Assembly: GCF_016862895.1 (NCBI RefSeq)
Contig: NZ_BONV01000048.1
Span: forward strand, 34,008 to 98,007
Reading direction: 5' to 3'
Length of the DNA: 64,000 nt
Origin: Planotetraspora kaengkrachanensis
GTDB lineage: Bacteria; Actinomycetota; Actinomycetes; Streptosporangiales; Streptosporangiaceae
Made by a program: the position numbers and the translations under genes. Within the stretch, counting starts at the first letter, position 1, and every line of letters begins with the position of its first letter. The notes beneath the pieces were generated by a model. That model made no database searches. It was not told where the DNA came from and was given only the letters and a program-made list of their open reading frames with translations. Shown piece by piece: positions 29,380-37,604 of the stretch.

Positions 29380-29509
29380 TGTTCAGCACCTCCCGTGGGG
29401 ACCCCGTGAGCAGGCAGAACATGCCCACCTCACGCGGCCCTCATGCCATGAAACGGCATGAGCTTACCGGCGGGCGGCCTAATGTCCCCATACATAAGGT
29501 CAAAACGGA

Positions 29510-30049
29510 CTACTCAGCGGCCAGTGACTCCGGCGGAGCGTCGTCGATCTCGAAGAACTGGGGGTAGTCCGTGTGCCCCGCGAGCCTGAGCGTGCGCGCC
29601 AGCCAGCGGCGCTGTGCCGTACGGGTGACCGCGACGGCGTTGTTGAAGAAGCGGCGGGAGTAGACGACCTTCGCCACCGCCGTGTCGAGCTCCTTCATCA
29701 GCGCGGGGCCTTCCGGGTGCTCGCCGAGCTTCTCGCCGAACCGGTCCTGGTCGACGACCGCCCTGAGGGTCCTGGACAGGTCGCTCTCGGCGTGTTCGCG
29801 CTCCTCCGGTCCTGACGTACGGGCCTCGTGGGCGGCCGCGGCGAGCACCAGCGAGGTCGCGGGGTCGAGGATCCGCGAGCCGGCGAGCTCGAGGCCGACG
29901 GCGGCGCGGCGCAGCAGCGCGGCGTCGAGCGCGGCCTGCGCGGCCTCCAGCCTGATGTGCAGGCGGTCGAGCCGGCCCGCCCGCCACGAGACGTAGACGC
30001 TGGCCAGGACCACGAGCACCCCGATGACGAGGATCAGTGTGATCGTCAC
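29510..30049 (-). CDS. membrane-anchored LemA-like protein
   Basis: 179 residues: one N-terminal membrane helix (ITLILVIGVLVVLASVYVSW) and a long helical domain. The stretch KVVYSRRFFNNAVAVTRTAQRRW resembles the RR-FYN-AV-x-YN segment of LemA proteins, so I call it LemA-like with moderate confidence; the family's role is unknown. Its start overlaps the pimA stop by 4 bases, and it is the last gene of the pgsA-patA-pimA run. Confidence 0.75.
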   Translation of the reverse strand: MTITLILVIGVLVVLASVYVSWRAGRLDRLHIRLEAAQAALDAALLRRAAVGLELAGSRILDPATSLVLAAAAHEARTSGPEEREHAESDLSRTLRAVVDQDRFGEKLGEHPEGPALMKELDTAVAKVVYSRRFFNNAVAVTRTAQRRWLARTLRLAGHTDYPQFFEIDDAPPESLAAE

Positions 30050-31173
30050 GCCACGTCCTCCACGACCCCCGCGTCCGCCGCGACGGTCTCGTAGACGCGC
30101 AGGACGTCCCGGGCGACGGTGGACCAGTCGTACTTGCGGACGGCGTGACGGGCCTCGTCGGAGAGTTTGGCCCGGCGGCCTGGGTCGTCGAGGAGACGCG
30201 CCGCCTCCTCGGCGAGCGCCGTGGCGTCACCCGTGGTGAACAGCGCCCCCGCCTGCCCGCCGCCGAGCACCCGGCGGAACGCGGGGATGTCGCTGGCCAG
30301 AATCGGCGCTCCGGCGGACATGGCCTCGGTCAGGACGATGCCGAAGCTCTCACCGCCCAGGTTGGGAGCGCAGAAGATGTCGACCGAGTGGTAGGCGCGG
30401 ACCTTGTCCGCCTCGCTCACCATGCCGAGCAGCCCGACGCGGTCCCGGTACTGCCTGGGCACCCGGTCGAGCACGTCGTCGTGGTCACCGGGCCCGGCGA
30501 TCAACAGCCGCAGCCCCGGCCGTTCCGGGGCGAGCAGCGAGAACGCCTCGAGCAACACCGGCAGGCCCTTGCGCGGCTCGTCCATCCGGCCGAGGAATCC
30601 GATCACCTGGCCGTCGGGCCCCCAGCCGGGAAGCGGGGTCGCCTCGGCGTACCTGCTCACGGTGACCCCGTTGGGGATCAGCACGGCGTCACCGCCGAGA
30701 TGCTCCACGAGGGTCCTGCGGGCCGCGTCGGAGACGGCGATCCTGGCGTTGATCTTCTCCAGGGCGCTCTGCAACATCGGCGCGGCCACCGACATGGCCC
30801 GCGAGCGTTCGTACGACGCGTGGAACGTGGCCACCATCGGCCCGCGGGCCACCCAGCAGGCCAGCACCCCGAGGGACGGTACGGCGGGCTCGTGCACGTG
30901 CAGCACGTCGAACCCGCCCTCTCTGATCCACTTGCGCACCCGGTTGGCCGACAGGAAGCCGAAGGCCAGCCGGGCCACCGACCCGTTGTACGGCACGGGC
31001 ACGGCACGGCCGGCGGAGGTGACGTACGACGGCAGCGGAGCGTCGTCGGCCGCAGGAGTGATCACGGACACGTCGTGACCGTCGGCGATGAGCGCCTCGG
31101 CGAGATCGCGGATGTGCGCCTGGACGCCTCCCGGGACGTCCCAGGTGTACGGACAGACGATGCCGATCTTCAC
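30046..31173 (-). CDS. pimA: phosphatidyl-myo-inositol mannosyltransferase (GT4)
   Basis: Adds the first mannose to phosphatidylinositol on the way to PIMs. 375 residues, GT-B fold: N-terminal IGIVCPYTWDVPGGVQAHI (the glycine loop typical of PimA), VLHVHEPAVPSLG, ATFHASYERSR, and the donor-site E-x7-E motif in ESFGIVLTEAMSAG. Overlaps of 4 bases with patA upstream and with the LemA-like gene downstream show tight translational coupling. Confidence 0.93.
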   Translation of the reverse strand: MKIGIVCPYTWDVPGGVQAHIRDLAEALIADGHDVSVITPAADDAPLPSYVTSAGRAVPVPYNGSVARLAFGFLSANRVRKWIREGGFDVLHVHEPAVPSLGVLACWVARGPMVATFHASYERSRAMSVAAPMLQSALEKINARIAVSDAARRTLVEHLGGDAVLIPNGVTVSRYAEATPLPGWGPDGQVIGFLGRMDEPRKGLPVLLEAFSLLAPERPGLRLLIAGPGDHDDVLDRVPRQYRDRVGLLGMVSEADKVRAYHSVDIFCAPNLGGESFGIVLTEAMSAGAPILASDIPAFRRVLGGGQAGALFTTGDATALAEEAARLLDDPGRRAKLSDEARHAVRKYDWSTVARDVLRVYETVAADAGVVEDVA

Positions 31174-32126
31174 GGCGCTCCCACAGGCCGGGGCTCCAGG
31201 TCGTCGAGCCAGAGACGCTGGAGCATGTGCCAGTCCTCGGGGTGCTCGGCGATGCCCTTCTCGAAGACCGACGCGAGGCTCTGCGTCATCGCGACGACCT
31301 TCTCCTGCCTGCTCCCCTCAACCGGCACCGGGATCTCCTCATATATGCGGATGCCCCAGCCCTTGCCCTCGAACCACAGAACGGCGGGCAGCAACGCGGC
31401 CCCCGTCTGGACCGCGAGGAGCGCCGGCCCGGCGACCATGCGGGTCCTCGCACCGAAGAAGTCGACCTCCACCCCTGAGGCGGTCAGGTCGCGCTCGGCG
31501 GGCAGGCACACGGCGCGGCCTTCGCGCAGTCGTTTGGCCAGCGTCCCGAAGGCCATCGCGCTGCCGCCGCCCTTGCTCGTGAGGGGCAGGACCTCCATGC
31601 CGAGGCTCTGCCGGTAGGCGAAGAACCGTTCGTAGAGCGACTCGGGCCGCAGTCGCTCCATGACGGTGGTGAAGGGATATCCCTTGTGCGCCAGCCACGC
31701 GCCGGCGAGATCCCAGTTCCCCATGTGGGGCAGGGCGATCACCGCCCCGCGGCCCTTGTCGACGTTGTCGAAGATGAAATGCCCGTCGACGTCCCGCGTC
31801 TCGGAGAGGATCCGGTCCCGGTCCATCGAGGGAAGGCGGAACGCCTCCATCCAGTACCGGAAGTACGACCGCATCCCGGCGCGGCTCAGCTCGCGGACGG
31901 CCGGATCGGAGGCGGCGCCGCCCACGACCCGGGCCAGGTTGGACTCCAGGCGGCGTACCGACGTGCCCTGCCTGCGCCACAGGTGGTCGGCCAGCACGCG
32001 GAAGAACCACGCGGCGACCCTCTCGGGCACCCGGCGGACGATGACCCAGCCCACCGAGTAGGCCGCCGCCACGAGACGGTCCCCCAGCGGCACCCGATCG
32101 GGTGGGGTGCCGGCCGCGTCCTTCAT
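31170..32126 (-). CDS. patA: phosphatidylinositol mannoside acyltransferase
   Basis: Acylates the mannose of PIMs at the cytoplasmic membrane face. 318 residues of the LpxL/HtrB-like acyltransferase family. The H-x4-D catalytic motif is in ALPHMGNWDLAGAW (about residues 131-144), and the downstream segment GGGSAMAFGTLAKRLREGRAVCLPAERDL fits the family. It sits between pgsA and pimA with 4-base overlaps on both sides. Confidence 0.92.
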   Translation of the reverse strand: MKDAAGTPPDRVPLGDRLVAAAYSVGWVIVRRVPERVAAWFFRVLADHLWRRQGTSVRRLESNLARVVGGAASDPAVRELSRAGMRSYFRYWMEAFRLPSMDRDRILSETRDVDGHFIFDNVDKGRGAVIALPHMGNWDLAGAWLAHKGYPFTTVMERLRPESLYERFFAYRQSLGMEVLPLTSKGGGSAMAFGTLAKRLREGRAVCLPAERDLTASGVEVDFFGARTRMVAGPALLAVQTGAALLPAVLWFEGKGWGIRIYEEIPVPVEGSRQEKVVAMTQSLASVFEKGIAEHPEDWHMLQRLWLDDLEPRPVGAP

Positions 32127-32749
32127 CTGACCACCGCCTGTCGGTACACGTGGATCATGCGCTGGACGACCGTGAAGGCGCTCGCCGCCGCGAGCAGCCA
32201 GAGCCCGATCGCCAGGACGTACGGCACGCCAAGCCCGGACAGTCCGGCTCCGACCAGCGCGACCACCAGTCGCTCCGTCCGCTCGGCGATGCCCACGTTC
32301 GCGGTCATCCCCAGGCCCTCTGCCCTCGCCTTGGCGTAGGACACCAATGCTCCCGCGACGAGGCAGAACAGCGCGACACCCGCGAGGACGATCTCCGGAT
32401 CGTCCTTGAGGACGAAGTAGAGGATGAGACCGGAGAAGACGGAGGCGTCAGCGAGACGGTCGAGCGTGGAGTCCAGGAAGGCACCCCACACGCTGCCCTT
32501 GCCCGTCATCCTGGCGAGCACGCCGTCCAGCGCGTCCGCGAACACGAAGACGGTGATCACGACGGTGCCCAGGAACAGCTGCCCCCGGGGGAAGAAGAAC
32601 AGCGCCGAGGCCACCACGCCGAAGGTTCCGACCAGAGTGATGGTGTCGGGCGAGATGCCCACCCGGGCGAGGGTTCTGCCCAGCGGGGTCATGACGCGGG
32701 TGACGGCGGGGCGCAGGATGCTCAACATGGCCGTCCGATCGTAGGCCAT
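32123..32749 (-). CDS. pgsA: phosphatidylinositol phosphate synthase (CDP-alcohol phosphotransferase)
   Basis: Membrane enzyme condensing CDP-diacylglycerol with inositol 1-phosphate. The CDP-alcohol motif D-x2-DG-x2-AR-x8-G-x3-D-x3-D is complete in DALDGVLARMTGKGSVWGAF plus LDSTLD. Six hydrophobic helices. Its place at the head of the pgsA-patA-pimA operon supports the PI rather than the phosphatidylglycerol assignment. ATG at 32747-32749 (MAYDRTAMLSIL) is preferred, with GAGG 5-6 nt upstream; the ATG seven codons later is also possible, and the frame is open further upstream without support. Confidence 0.92.
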   Translation of the reverse strand: MAYDRTAMLSILRPAVTRVMTPLGRTLARVGISPDTITLVGTFGVVASALFFFPRGQLFLGTVVITVFVFADALDGVLARMTGKGSVWGAFLDSTLDRLADASVFSGLILYFVLKDDPEIVLAGVALFCLVAGALVSYAKARAEGLGMTANVGIAERTERLVVALVGAGLSGLGVPYVLAIGLWLLAAASAFTVVQRMIHVYRQAVVR

Positions 32750-32995
32750 GAACACCTCGGCGAGCTCGCGAGGACATTCCGCCGAAAAGTCTTGTGATCC
32801 TCCCCACATGGGTAAAGGGTGAAGAACACGCGCCTGAGAGGCCGCGAGGAGATGACGTGCGGTGAAACATCACGTCGGCTCCCCCGCGCGCCCCGCGAGG
32901 GCGGGGCCATCGGCGCGGACAGCGACGGCACGAGCGGCCGGCGCGGGGAGCGTGCGACGCGCCCATCCCGACCGCTCTGAGACGCGGGAGGCGAT

Positions 32996-35125
32996 GTGGC
33001 CGAAAGATCTACCGGCGCTACAACAGGAGCCGCGGGCAGAGCACCCGCGGCCGATCGGCCGGACATGGTGCGCAATGTCGTGTTGGTCGGCCACTCTGGA
33101 GCCGGCAAGACCACCCTGATCGAGGCACTGCTCCTGGCGACGGGCACGGTCCCGCGCACCGGCAGGGTCGAGGACGGCACCACGGTCTGCGACTTCGACG
33201 AGGTGGAGGTGCGCCAGCAGCGCTCCGTCAACCTGTGCGTCGCTCCCGTCGTGTACAACGGAATCAAGATCAACTTCCTGGACACCCCCGGTTACGCGGA
33301 CTTCGTCGGCGACCTGCGCGCGGGCCTGCGCGCGGCGGACGCGGCGCTGTTCGTCGTCTCGGCCGCGGAAGGCGTCGACGGCCTCACCCGGATGCTCTGG
33401 GAGGAGTGCGGGCTGGTCGGCATGCCCCGCGCGGTGGTCATCACGAAGATCGACCACCCGCGTGCCGACTTCGACGAGGTCCTCACGAGCTGTCAGGAGG
33501 CCTTCGGCGACGGCGTCGCCCCCCTCTATCTTCCCGTGGACGGCATCGGCCTGCTCGGGCTGCTGTCCCAGCGGTTCTTCGAATACGGCGCCGACGGCCG
33601 TACGGAGCGGGAACCGGACCCCGGCCAGCTCGAGCTGATCGAGCAGTACCGGGGCGACCTCATCGAGGGGATCATCCAGGAGAGCGAGGACGAGTCCCTG
33701 ATGGACCGTTACCTCTCCGGTGAGGAGATCGACACCAAGGTCCTCATCGACGACCTGGAGAAGGCCGTCGCGCGGGCGAGCTTCCACCCGGTGCTGGCCG
33801 CGGCGCCGGGCGTCGGCATGCAGGAGATCCTGGAGATCGTCACCCAGGGCTTCCCCTCGCCGCTCGAGCACCCGCTTCCGGAGGTCACGACGACCGGCGG
33901 GAAACCGGTGACGCACGTGACGGCCGATCCCGACGGGCCCCTGGTGGCCGAGGTCGTCAAGACGACGAGCGACCCGTACGTGGGGCGGATCAGCCTGGTG
34001 CGGGTCTTCTCCGGGACCCTCCACCCCGACATGGTCGTCCACGTGTCCGGGCACGGAATGGCGGACCGGGGACACGAGGACCATGACGTGGACGAGCGGA
34101 TCGGCAGCCTCTCCTCGCCTCTCGGCAAGAACCAGCGCCCGCTCGGCAAGTGCGTGGCCGGCGACATCTGCGCGATCGCGAAGCTGTCGCGCGCGGAGAC
34201 CGGCGACACGCTGTCGGACAAGGACGACCCGCTGCTCATGACCGCGTGGGCCATGCCCGACCCGTTGCTGCCCGTCGCGATCCGGGCCAGGTCGAAGGCG
34301 GACGAGGACAAGCTGAGCCAGGCGCTCGCCCGTCTCGTGGCCGAGGACCCGACGCTGCGGCTGGAGAACAACGCCGAGACCCGCCAGCTCGTGCTCTGGT
34401 GCATGGGTGAGGCCCATGCCGACGTCCTCCTCGACCGGCTGGCCAAGCGGCACGGCGTCGAGGTGGAGAAGGTCGAACTGCGGGTCCCGCTGCGGGAGAC
34501 GTTCGGCGGGAAGGTCCAGGCCACCGGGCGCAACGTCAAGCAGACCGGAGGCCACGGGCAGTACGCCATCTGCCACCTCGAGATCGAACCGCTGCCGTCG
34601 GGCGGCGGGCTCGAGTTCGTCGACAAGATCGTGGGCGGTGTGGTGCCGCGCCAGTTCATCCCGTCGGTGGAGAAGGGCGTGCGGGCACAGATGGAGCGCG
34701 GGGTCGTCGCCGGGTACCCGATGGTCGACATCCGCGTCACCCTCTACGACGGCAAGGCGCACTCGGTCGACTCCTCCGACATGGCCTTCCAGATCGCGGC
34801 GCAACTGGCCCTGAAGGAGGCCGCGGCGAAGGTGCCGACGCTGCTGCTCGAGCCGGTCGACCAGGTGTCCATCCTGGTGCCCGACGAGTTCGTCGGGGCC
34901 GTCATGTCGGACCTGTCGTCGCGGCGCGGCAGGGTGCTCGGCACCGAGCCCGTGGGCACCGGGCGCACCCTGGTCAAGGCGGAGGTGCCGGAACTGGAGA
35001 TCACCCGGTACGCCATCGACCTGCGGTCCATGTCGCACGGCACCGGGACGTTCCACCGCGGCTTCCTGCGGTACGAGCCCCTCCCCTCGCACCTCGCCCA
35101 GAAGGTCACGGCGGACTCCGCCTAG
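32996..35125 (+). CDS. elongation factor G-like protein EF-G2
   Basis: 709-residue translational GTPase related to EF-G. G1 GHSGAGKTT is at residues 32-40, G3 is DTPGYADF, and the G4 position reads TKID instead of NKxD, as is common in the actinobacterial EF-G2 (FusA2-like) group. Domains II, III, IV (GGHGQYAICHLEIEPLP) and V (DLSSRRGRVLGTEPV) follow in order. It is a paralogue of the main EF-G, which is not in this window, and its cellular role is unclear. The GTG start is preceded by GGGAGG at 4 nt. The stop codon lies in the loop of a hairpin. Confidence 0.92.
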   Translation: MAERSTGATTGAAGRAPAADRPDMVRNVVLVGHSGAGKTTLIEALLLATGTVPRTGRVEDGTTVCDFDEVEVRQQRSVNLCVAPVVYNGIKINFLDTPGYADFVGDLRAGLRAADAALFVVSAAEGVDGLTRMLWEECGLVGMPRAVVITKIDHPRADFDEVLTSCQEAFGDGVAPLYLPVDGIGLLGLLSQRFFEYGADGRTEREPDPGQLELIEQYRGDLIEGIIQESEDESLMDRYLSGEEIDTKVLIDDLEKAVARASFHPVLAAAPGVGMQEILEIVTQGFPSPLEHPLPEVTTTGGKPVTHVTADPDGPLVAEVVKTTSDPYVGRISLVRVFSGTLHPDMVVHVSGHGMADRGHEDHDVDERIGSLSSPLGKNQRPLGKCVAGDICAIAKLSRAETGDTLSDKDDPLLMTAWAMPDPLLPVAIRARSKADEDKLSQALARLVAEDPTLRLENNAETRQLVLWCMGEAHADVLLDRLAKRHGVEVEKVELRVPLRETFGGKVQATGRNVKQTGGHGQYAICHLEIEPLPSGGGLEFVDKIVGGVVPRQFIPSVEKGVRAQMERGVVAGYPMVDIRVTLYDGKAHSVDSSDMAFQIAAQLALKEAAAKVPTLLLEPVDQVSILVPDEFVGAVMSDLSSRRGRVLGTEPVGTGRTLVKAEVPELEITRYAIDLRSMSHGTGTFHRGFLRYEPLPSHLAQKVTADSA

Positions 35126-35137
35126 CGGCGGAGTCCG
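35112..35137. terminator. hairpin enclosing the EF-G2 stop codon
   Basis: Perfect 11-base arms (35112-35122 and 35127-35137). The TAG stop codon at 35123-35125 falls in the 4-base loop. No T-run follows, so termination would depend on the GC stem alone. Confidence 0.55.
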
Positions 35138-35171
35138 GGCCTTCCGGATCCGAACGGAGCGAGTCTTGATT

Positions 35172-35242
35172 CGTCGGACACGGGCCGACGATCACCGGGT
35201 GTTTCCCCGGGAGCCGGAGTTTCGCATGGCCGGCGCCCGGGG
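35172..35242. other. two consecutive hairpins between EF-G2 and the GHL10 gene
   Basis: A 6-base-arm hairpin (35172-35177 with 35185-35190) is followed by a longer one of 13-base arms with one mismatch (35205-35217 with 35230-35242) and a 12-base loop. They lie upstream of the proposed promoter of the next gene, so they more likely belong to the end of the EF-G2 transcript. I compared them with the ydaO-type riboswitch layout and did not find its conserved core. Confidence 0.45.
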
Positions 35243-35318
35243 AACTCCCTGACGTGCGTCTTGCTTTATCACATCAGCAACTTGAGATGACTTTCTTTTC
35301 TTCGGAGAAACCATCGAT

Positions 35319-35348
35319 TTGCCGATGCCAGACTGAAGGCGGTATGCA
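35319..35348 (+). promoter_or_regulatory. candidate sigma-70-type promoter of the GHL10 gene
   Basis: TTGCCG at 35319-35324 and TATGCA at 35343-35348 are separated by 18 bp, in a region visibly poorer in GC than its surroundings. Transcription would start close to the GGGGAGG ribosome site that precedes the GTG at 35372, giving a short leader. Confidence 0.4.
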
Positions 35349-35371
35349 TCGGGAATCGGGGAGGTCATCTC

Positions 35372-37036
35372 GTGACTGAGCGGAGACGGGTCAGCCGGCC
35401 GTTGATCGCCGGCGTGGTCGCCGCGGCCGCAGCCATGGGAGTCGCGTACGCCTTCGGACCGGGTGCCCGGGCCGAGCGGGTCGAGCAGGCGGCTGCCATG
35501 CGGACGCAGCTGACGGCGCGGGACGATGCCGCGCGCACCGTGTCACGCTCCGCGACTCCCCGCTCCACCGCGGCGGGATCCGGAGAGACGATGGCCGCGC
35601 CCGCGACGACCGCCTCCTGCACGACCAGCGCCCGCTACGCCAAGAGGCAACTGCGCGGCATCTGGATCGCCTCGGTGCACAATCTCGACTGGCCCTCCCG
35701 CGCCGGTCTGACCCCCGCCCAGCAGCGGGCCGAGTACGTCAAGCTCCTCGATCTCGCGGCCGGGCTCCGGTTCAACGCCGTCTTCCTGCAGGTACGGCCG
35801 GCGTCGGACGCCCTGTACAAGTCGTCGCTCGAGCCGTGGTCCCAGTACCTGACCGGAACCGCGGGCAAGAACCCCGGCTGGGATCCGCTGCCCTTCCTCA
35901 TCCAGGAGGCGCACAAGCGCGGGATGGAGTTCCACGCGTGGTTCAACCCCTACCGCGCCGGTGACACCACCGACCTGTCGAAGCTTCCGGCCAACCACCC
36001 GGCGCGCCTGCACCCCGACTGGGTGGTCAAGCACGAGGGCAAGCTGTACTACAACCCCGGGCTCCCCCAGGTCCGCGACTGGGTCACCAAGGTCGTGAAG
36101 GACGTGACCCACCGCTACGACGTGGACGGCATCCACTTCGACGACTACTTCTATCCGTATCCGGGCCAGGGGACGCCGTTCGCCGACTCCGCCGCCTTCA
36201 AGAAGTACGGCAAGGGCATGAAACTGGCCGACTGGCGGCGGGACAACGTGAACAGGCTGATCGCCCAGGTGTCGAAGGCCGTTCACACGGACAAGCCGTA
36301 CGTGAAATTCGGCGTCAGCCCATTCGGCATCTGGCGGAACAAATCCGAAGTCGCGTCCGGCTCCAACACAAAGGGCATGTCCGCATATAGCCAGATTTAT
36401 GCGGATGCCAAGGCGTGGATCAAGGCGCGTTCGGTGGACTACCTGATCCCGCAGATCTACTGGCCGCGGGGATATGCGATCGCCGACTACAACGTCCTGG
36501 TGCCCTGGTGGGCGAACGCCGTGAAGGGCACCGGCGTCGACCTCTACATCGGCCAGGCGCTCTACCAGGTGGGCACCAAGACGATCCCGGCCTGGTCCAA
36601 GCCCGGCGAACTGCCCTCGCACCTGGCCGTCAACCAGAAGTATCCCGAGGTCAAGGGTGACGTGTTCTTCAACGCGTCCAAGCTCCGCGCGAACCCCCTG
36701 TCCGTCATGGACCGCATCGCGGCGAACTACTACACGAGGCCGGCCCTGGTTCCCCTGATCAAGGGGATGCCCGCCAAGGCGCCCACCGCCCCGAGCGGGC
36801 TGAAGTACGGCGGCGGGACGCTCGCGTGGGCCGCCCAGTCCGGCGCCCGCGCCTACGGCGTGTACCGGGCGGCCGCCGCCGGCGCCTGCGCCACGGCGGA
36901 CGGCCGCAACCTCGTCGCCGTCGTGCCGGCCACGTCCGCGCCCAAGTACGCGGGCAAGCTCACCGGGACGTACTACGTGACCGCCCTCGACCGCCTCGGC
37001 AACGAAAGCCTCCCCACCCGCCTCACCGTCCGTTAA
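35372..37036 (+). CDS. secreted family 10-like glycosyl hydrolase (GHL10/DUF187)
   Basis: 554 residues, exported: membrane-spanning signal at residues ~9-28 (RPLIAGVVAAAAAMGVAYAFG), a variable S/T/A-rich linker, then the GHL10 barrel with RGIWIASVHNLDWPS, FNAVFLQVRPASDALY, FHAWFNPYRAG, VDGIHFDDYFYPYPG and LIPQIYWPRGY. The DD and E/D-rich strands fit the predicted active site; the family is thought to act on cell-wall or other polysaccharides. A C-terminal ~85-residue fibronectin-type-III-like domain ends the protein. The GTG start has GGGGAGG 7 nt upstream. Array E follows 55 bases after the stop. Confidence 0.9.
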   Translation: MTERRRVSRPLIAGVVAAAAAMGVAYAFGPGARAERVEQAAAMRTQLTARDDAARTVSRSATPRSTAAGSGETMAAPATTASCTTSARYAKRQLRGIWIASVHNLDWPSRAGLTPAQQRAEYVKLLDLAAGLRFNAVFLQVRPASDALYKSSLEPWSQYLTGTAGKNPGWDPLPFLIQEAHKRGMEFHAWFNPYRAGDTTDLSKLPANHPARLHPDWVVKHEGKLYYNPGLPQVRDWVTKVVKDVTHRYDVDGIHFDDYFYPYPGQGTPFADSAAFKKYGKGMKLADWRRDNVNRLIAQVSKAVHTDKPYVKFGVSPFGIWRNKSEVASGSNTKGMSAYSQIYADAKAWIKARSVDYLIPQIYWPRGYAIADYNVLVPWWANAVKGTGVDLYIGQALYQVGTKTIPAWSKPGELPSHLAVNQKYPEVKGDVFFNASKLRANPLSVMDRIAANYYTRPALVPLIKGMPAKAPTAPSGLKYGGGTLAWAAQSGARAYGVYRAAAAGACATADGRNLVAVVPATSAPKYAGKLTGTYYVTALDRLGNESLPTRLTVR

Positions 37037-37091
37037 CCCCTCCCGCGTGCCCCCCCTCCCGCGTACACCCCCTCCCGCGTACACCCCCCGC

Positions 37092-37585
37092 GTGATCATG
37101 CACAGTTTCGTGCACCCCCCGCCCGACCTCGCCCCCCTCTGGGTGTGATCATGCACAACGTCGCGGAATGCCCCTCCGACCTGCCCAACCACCATTCGTG
37201 ATCATGCGTGGATTCGCCCAGAGGCCCTGCGAACAGGGAAAACGCCGCCTGTGATCATGCAGAATCCGACTCGCTAGCGCCGCTCACCAGTCACACCAGC
37301 CGCCGCGATTGCATGATCACGGATGGCATCGGAGCAGCTCAAGGCGCCCCTCTCCGAGAATGCGCATGATCACGGCGAGGGTCTCCGCTGGTCGAACGAG
37401 TGATCCCCGAACCTGTGCATGATCACGGCCAGAATCGGGGCAGGTGGCGGGCACACTGCCCGAATCTGTGCATGATCACCACCAGCGGTGGCGCAGGCCA
37501 GATCGCCTTCATGTGAACTTGAGCATGATCACGCCCGAGGGGTGGGCTGGTCCGATAGCGTAAGCGCGAATGTGTGCATGATCAC
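37092..37585. repeat. 53-bp mirrored repeat array E (ten boxes, largest)
   Basis: Four forward boxes start at 37092, 37145, 37198 and 37251; six reverse boxes end at 37320, 37373, 37426, 37479, 37532 and 37585. Every step is exactly 53 bp; seven boxes carry the exact TGATCATGCA core and three differ by one base. Polarity flips near 37286, the innermost boxes spanning 70 bp. The array fills the 568-bp gap between the GHL10 gene and the next gene, and its last box ends 5 bases before that gene's ribosome site. No gene is seen in the gap. Confidence 0.93.
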
Positions 37586-37604
37586 TCCCGAGGAGGGGTC
37601 GACC

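Noticed and set aside
35160..35260. Cyclic-di-AMP (ydaO-type) riboswitch upstream of the GHL10 gene
   Set aside because: Two hairpins are present and the downstream gene type would fit, but the conserved core sequence is not recognisable and the candidate promoter lies downstream of the hairpins.
37092..37585. CRISPR array as an explanation of the periodic repeats
   Set aside because: The constant box is only 11-12 bp, units share additional inner blocks, polarity flips in the middle, arrays occur after many genes, and there are no cas genes.
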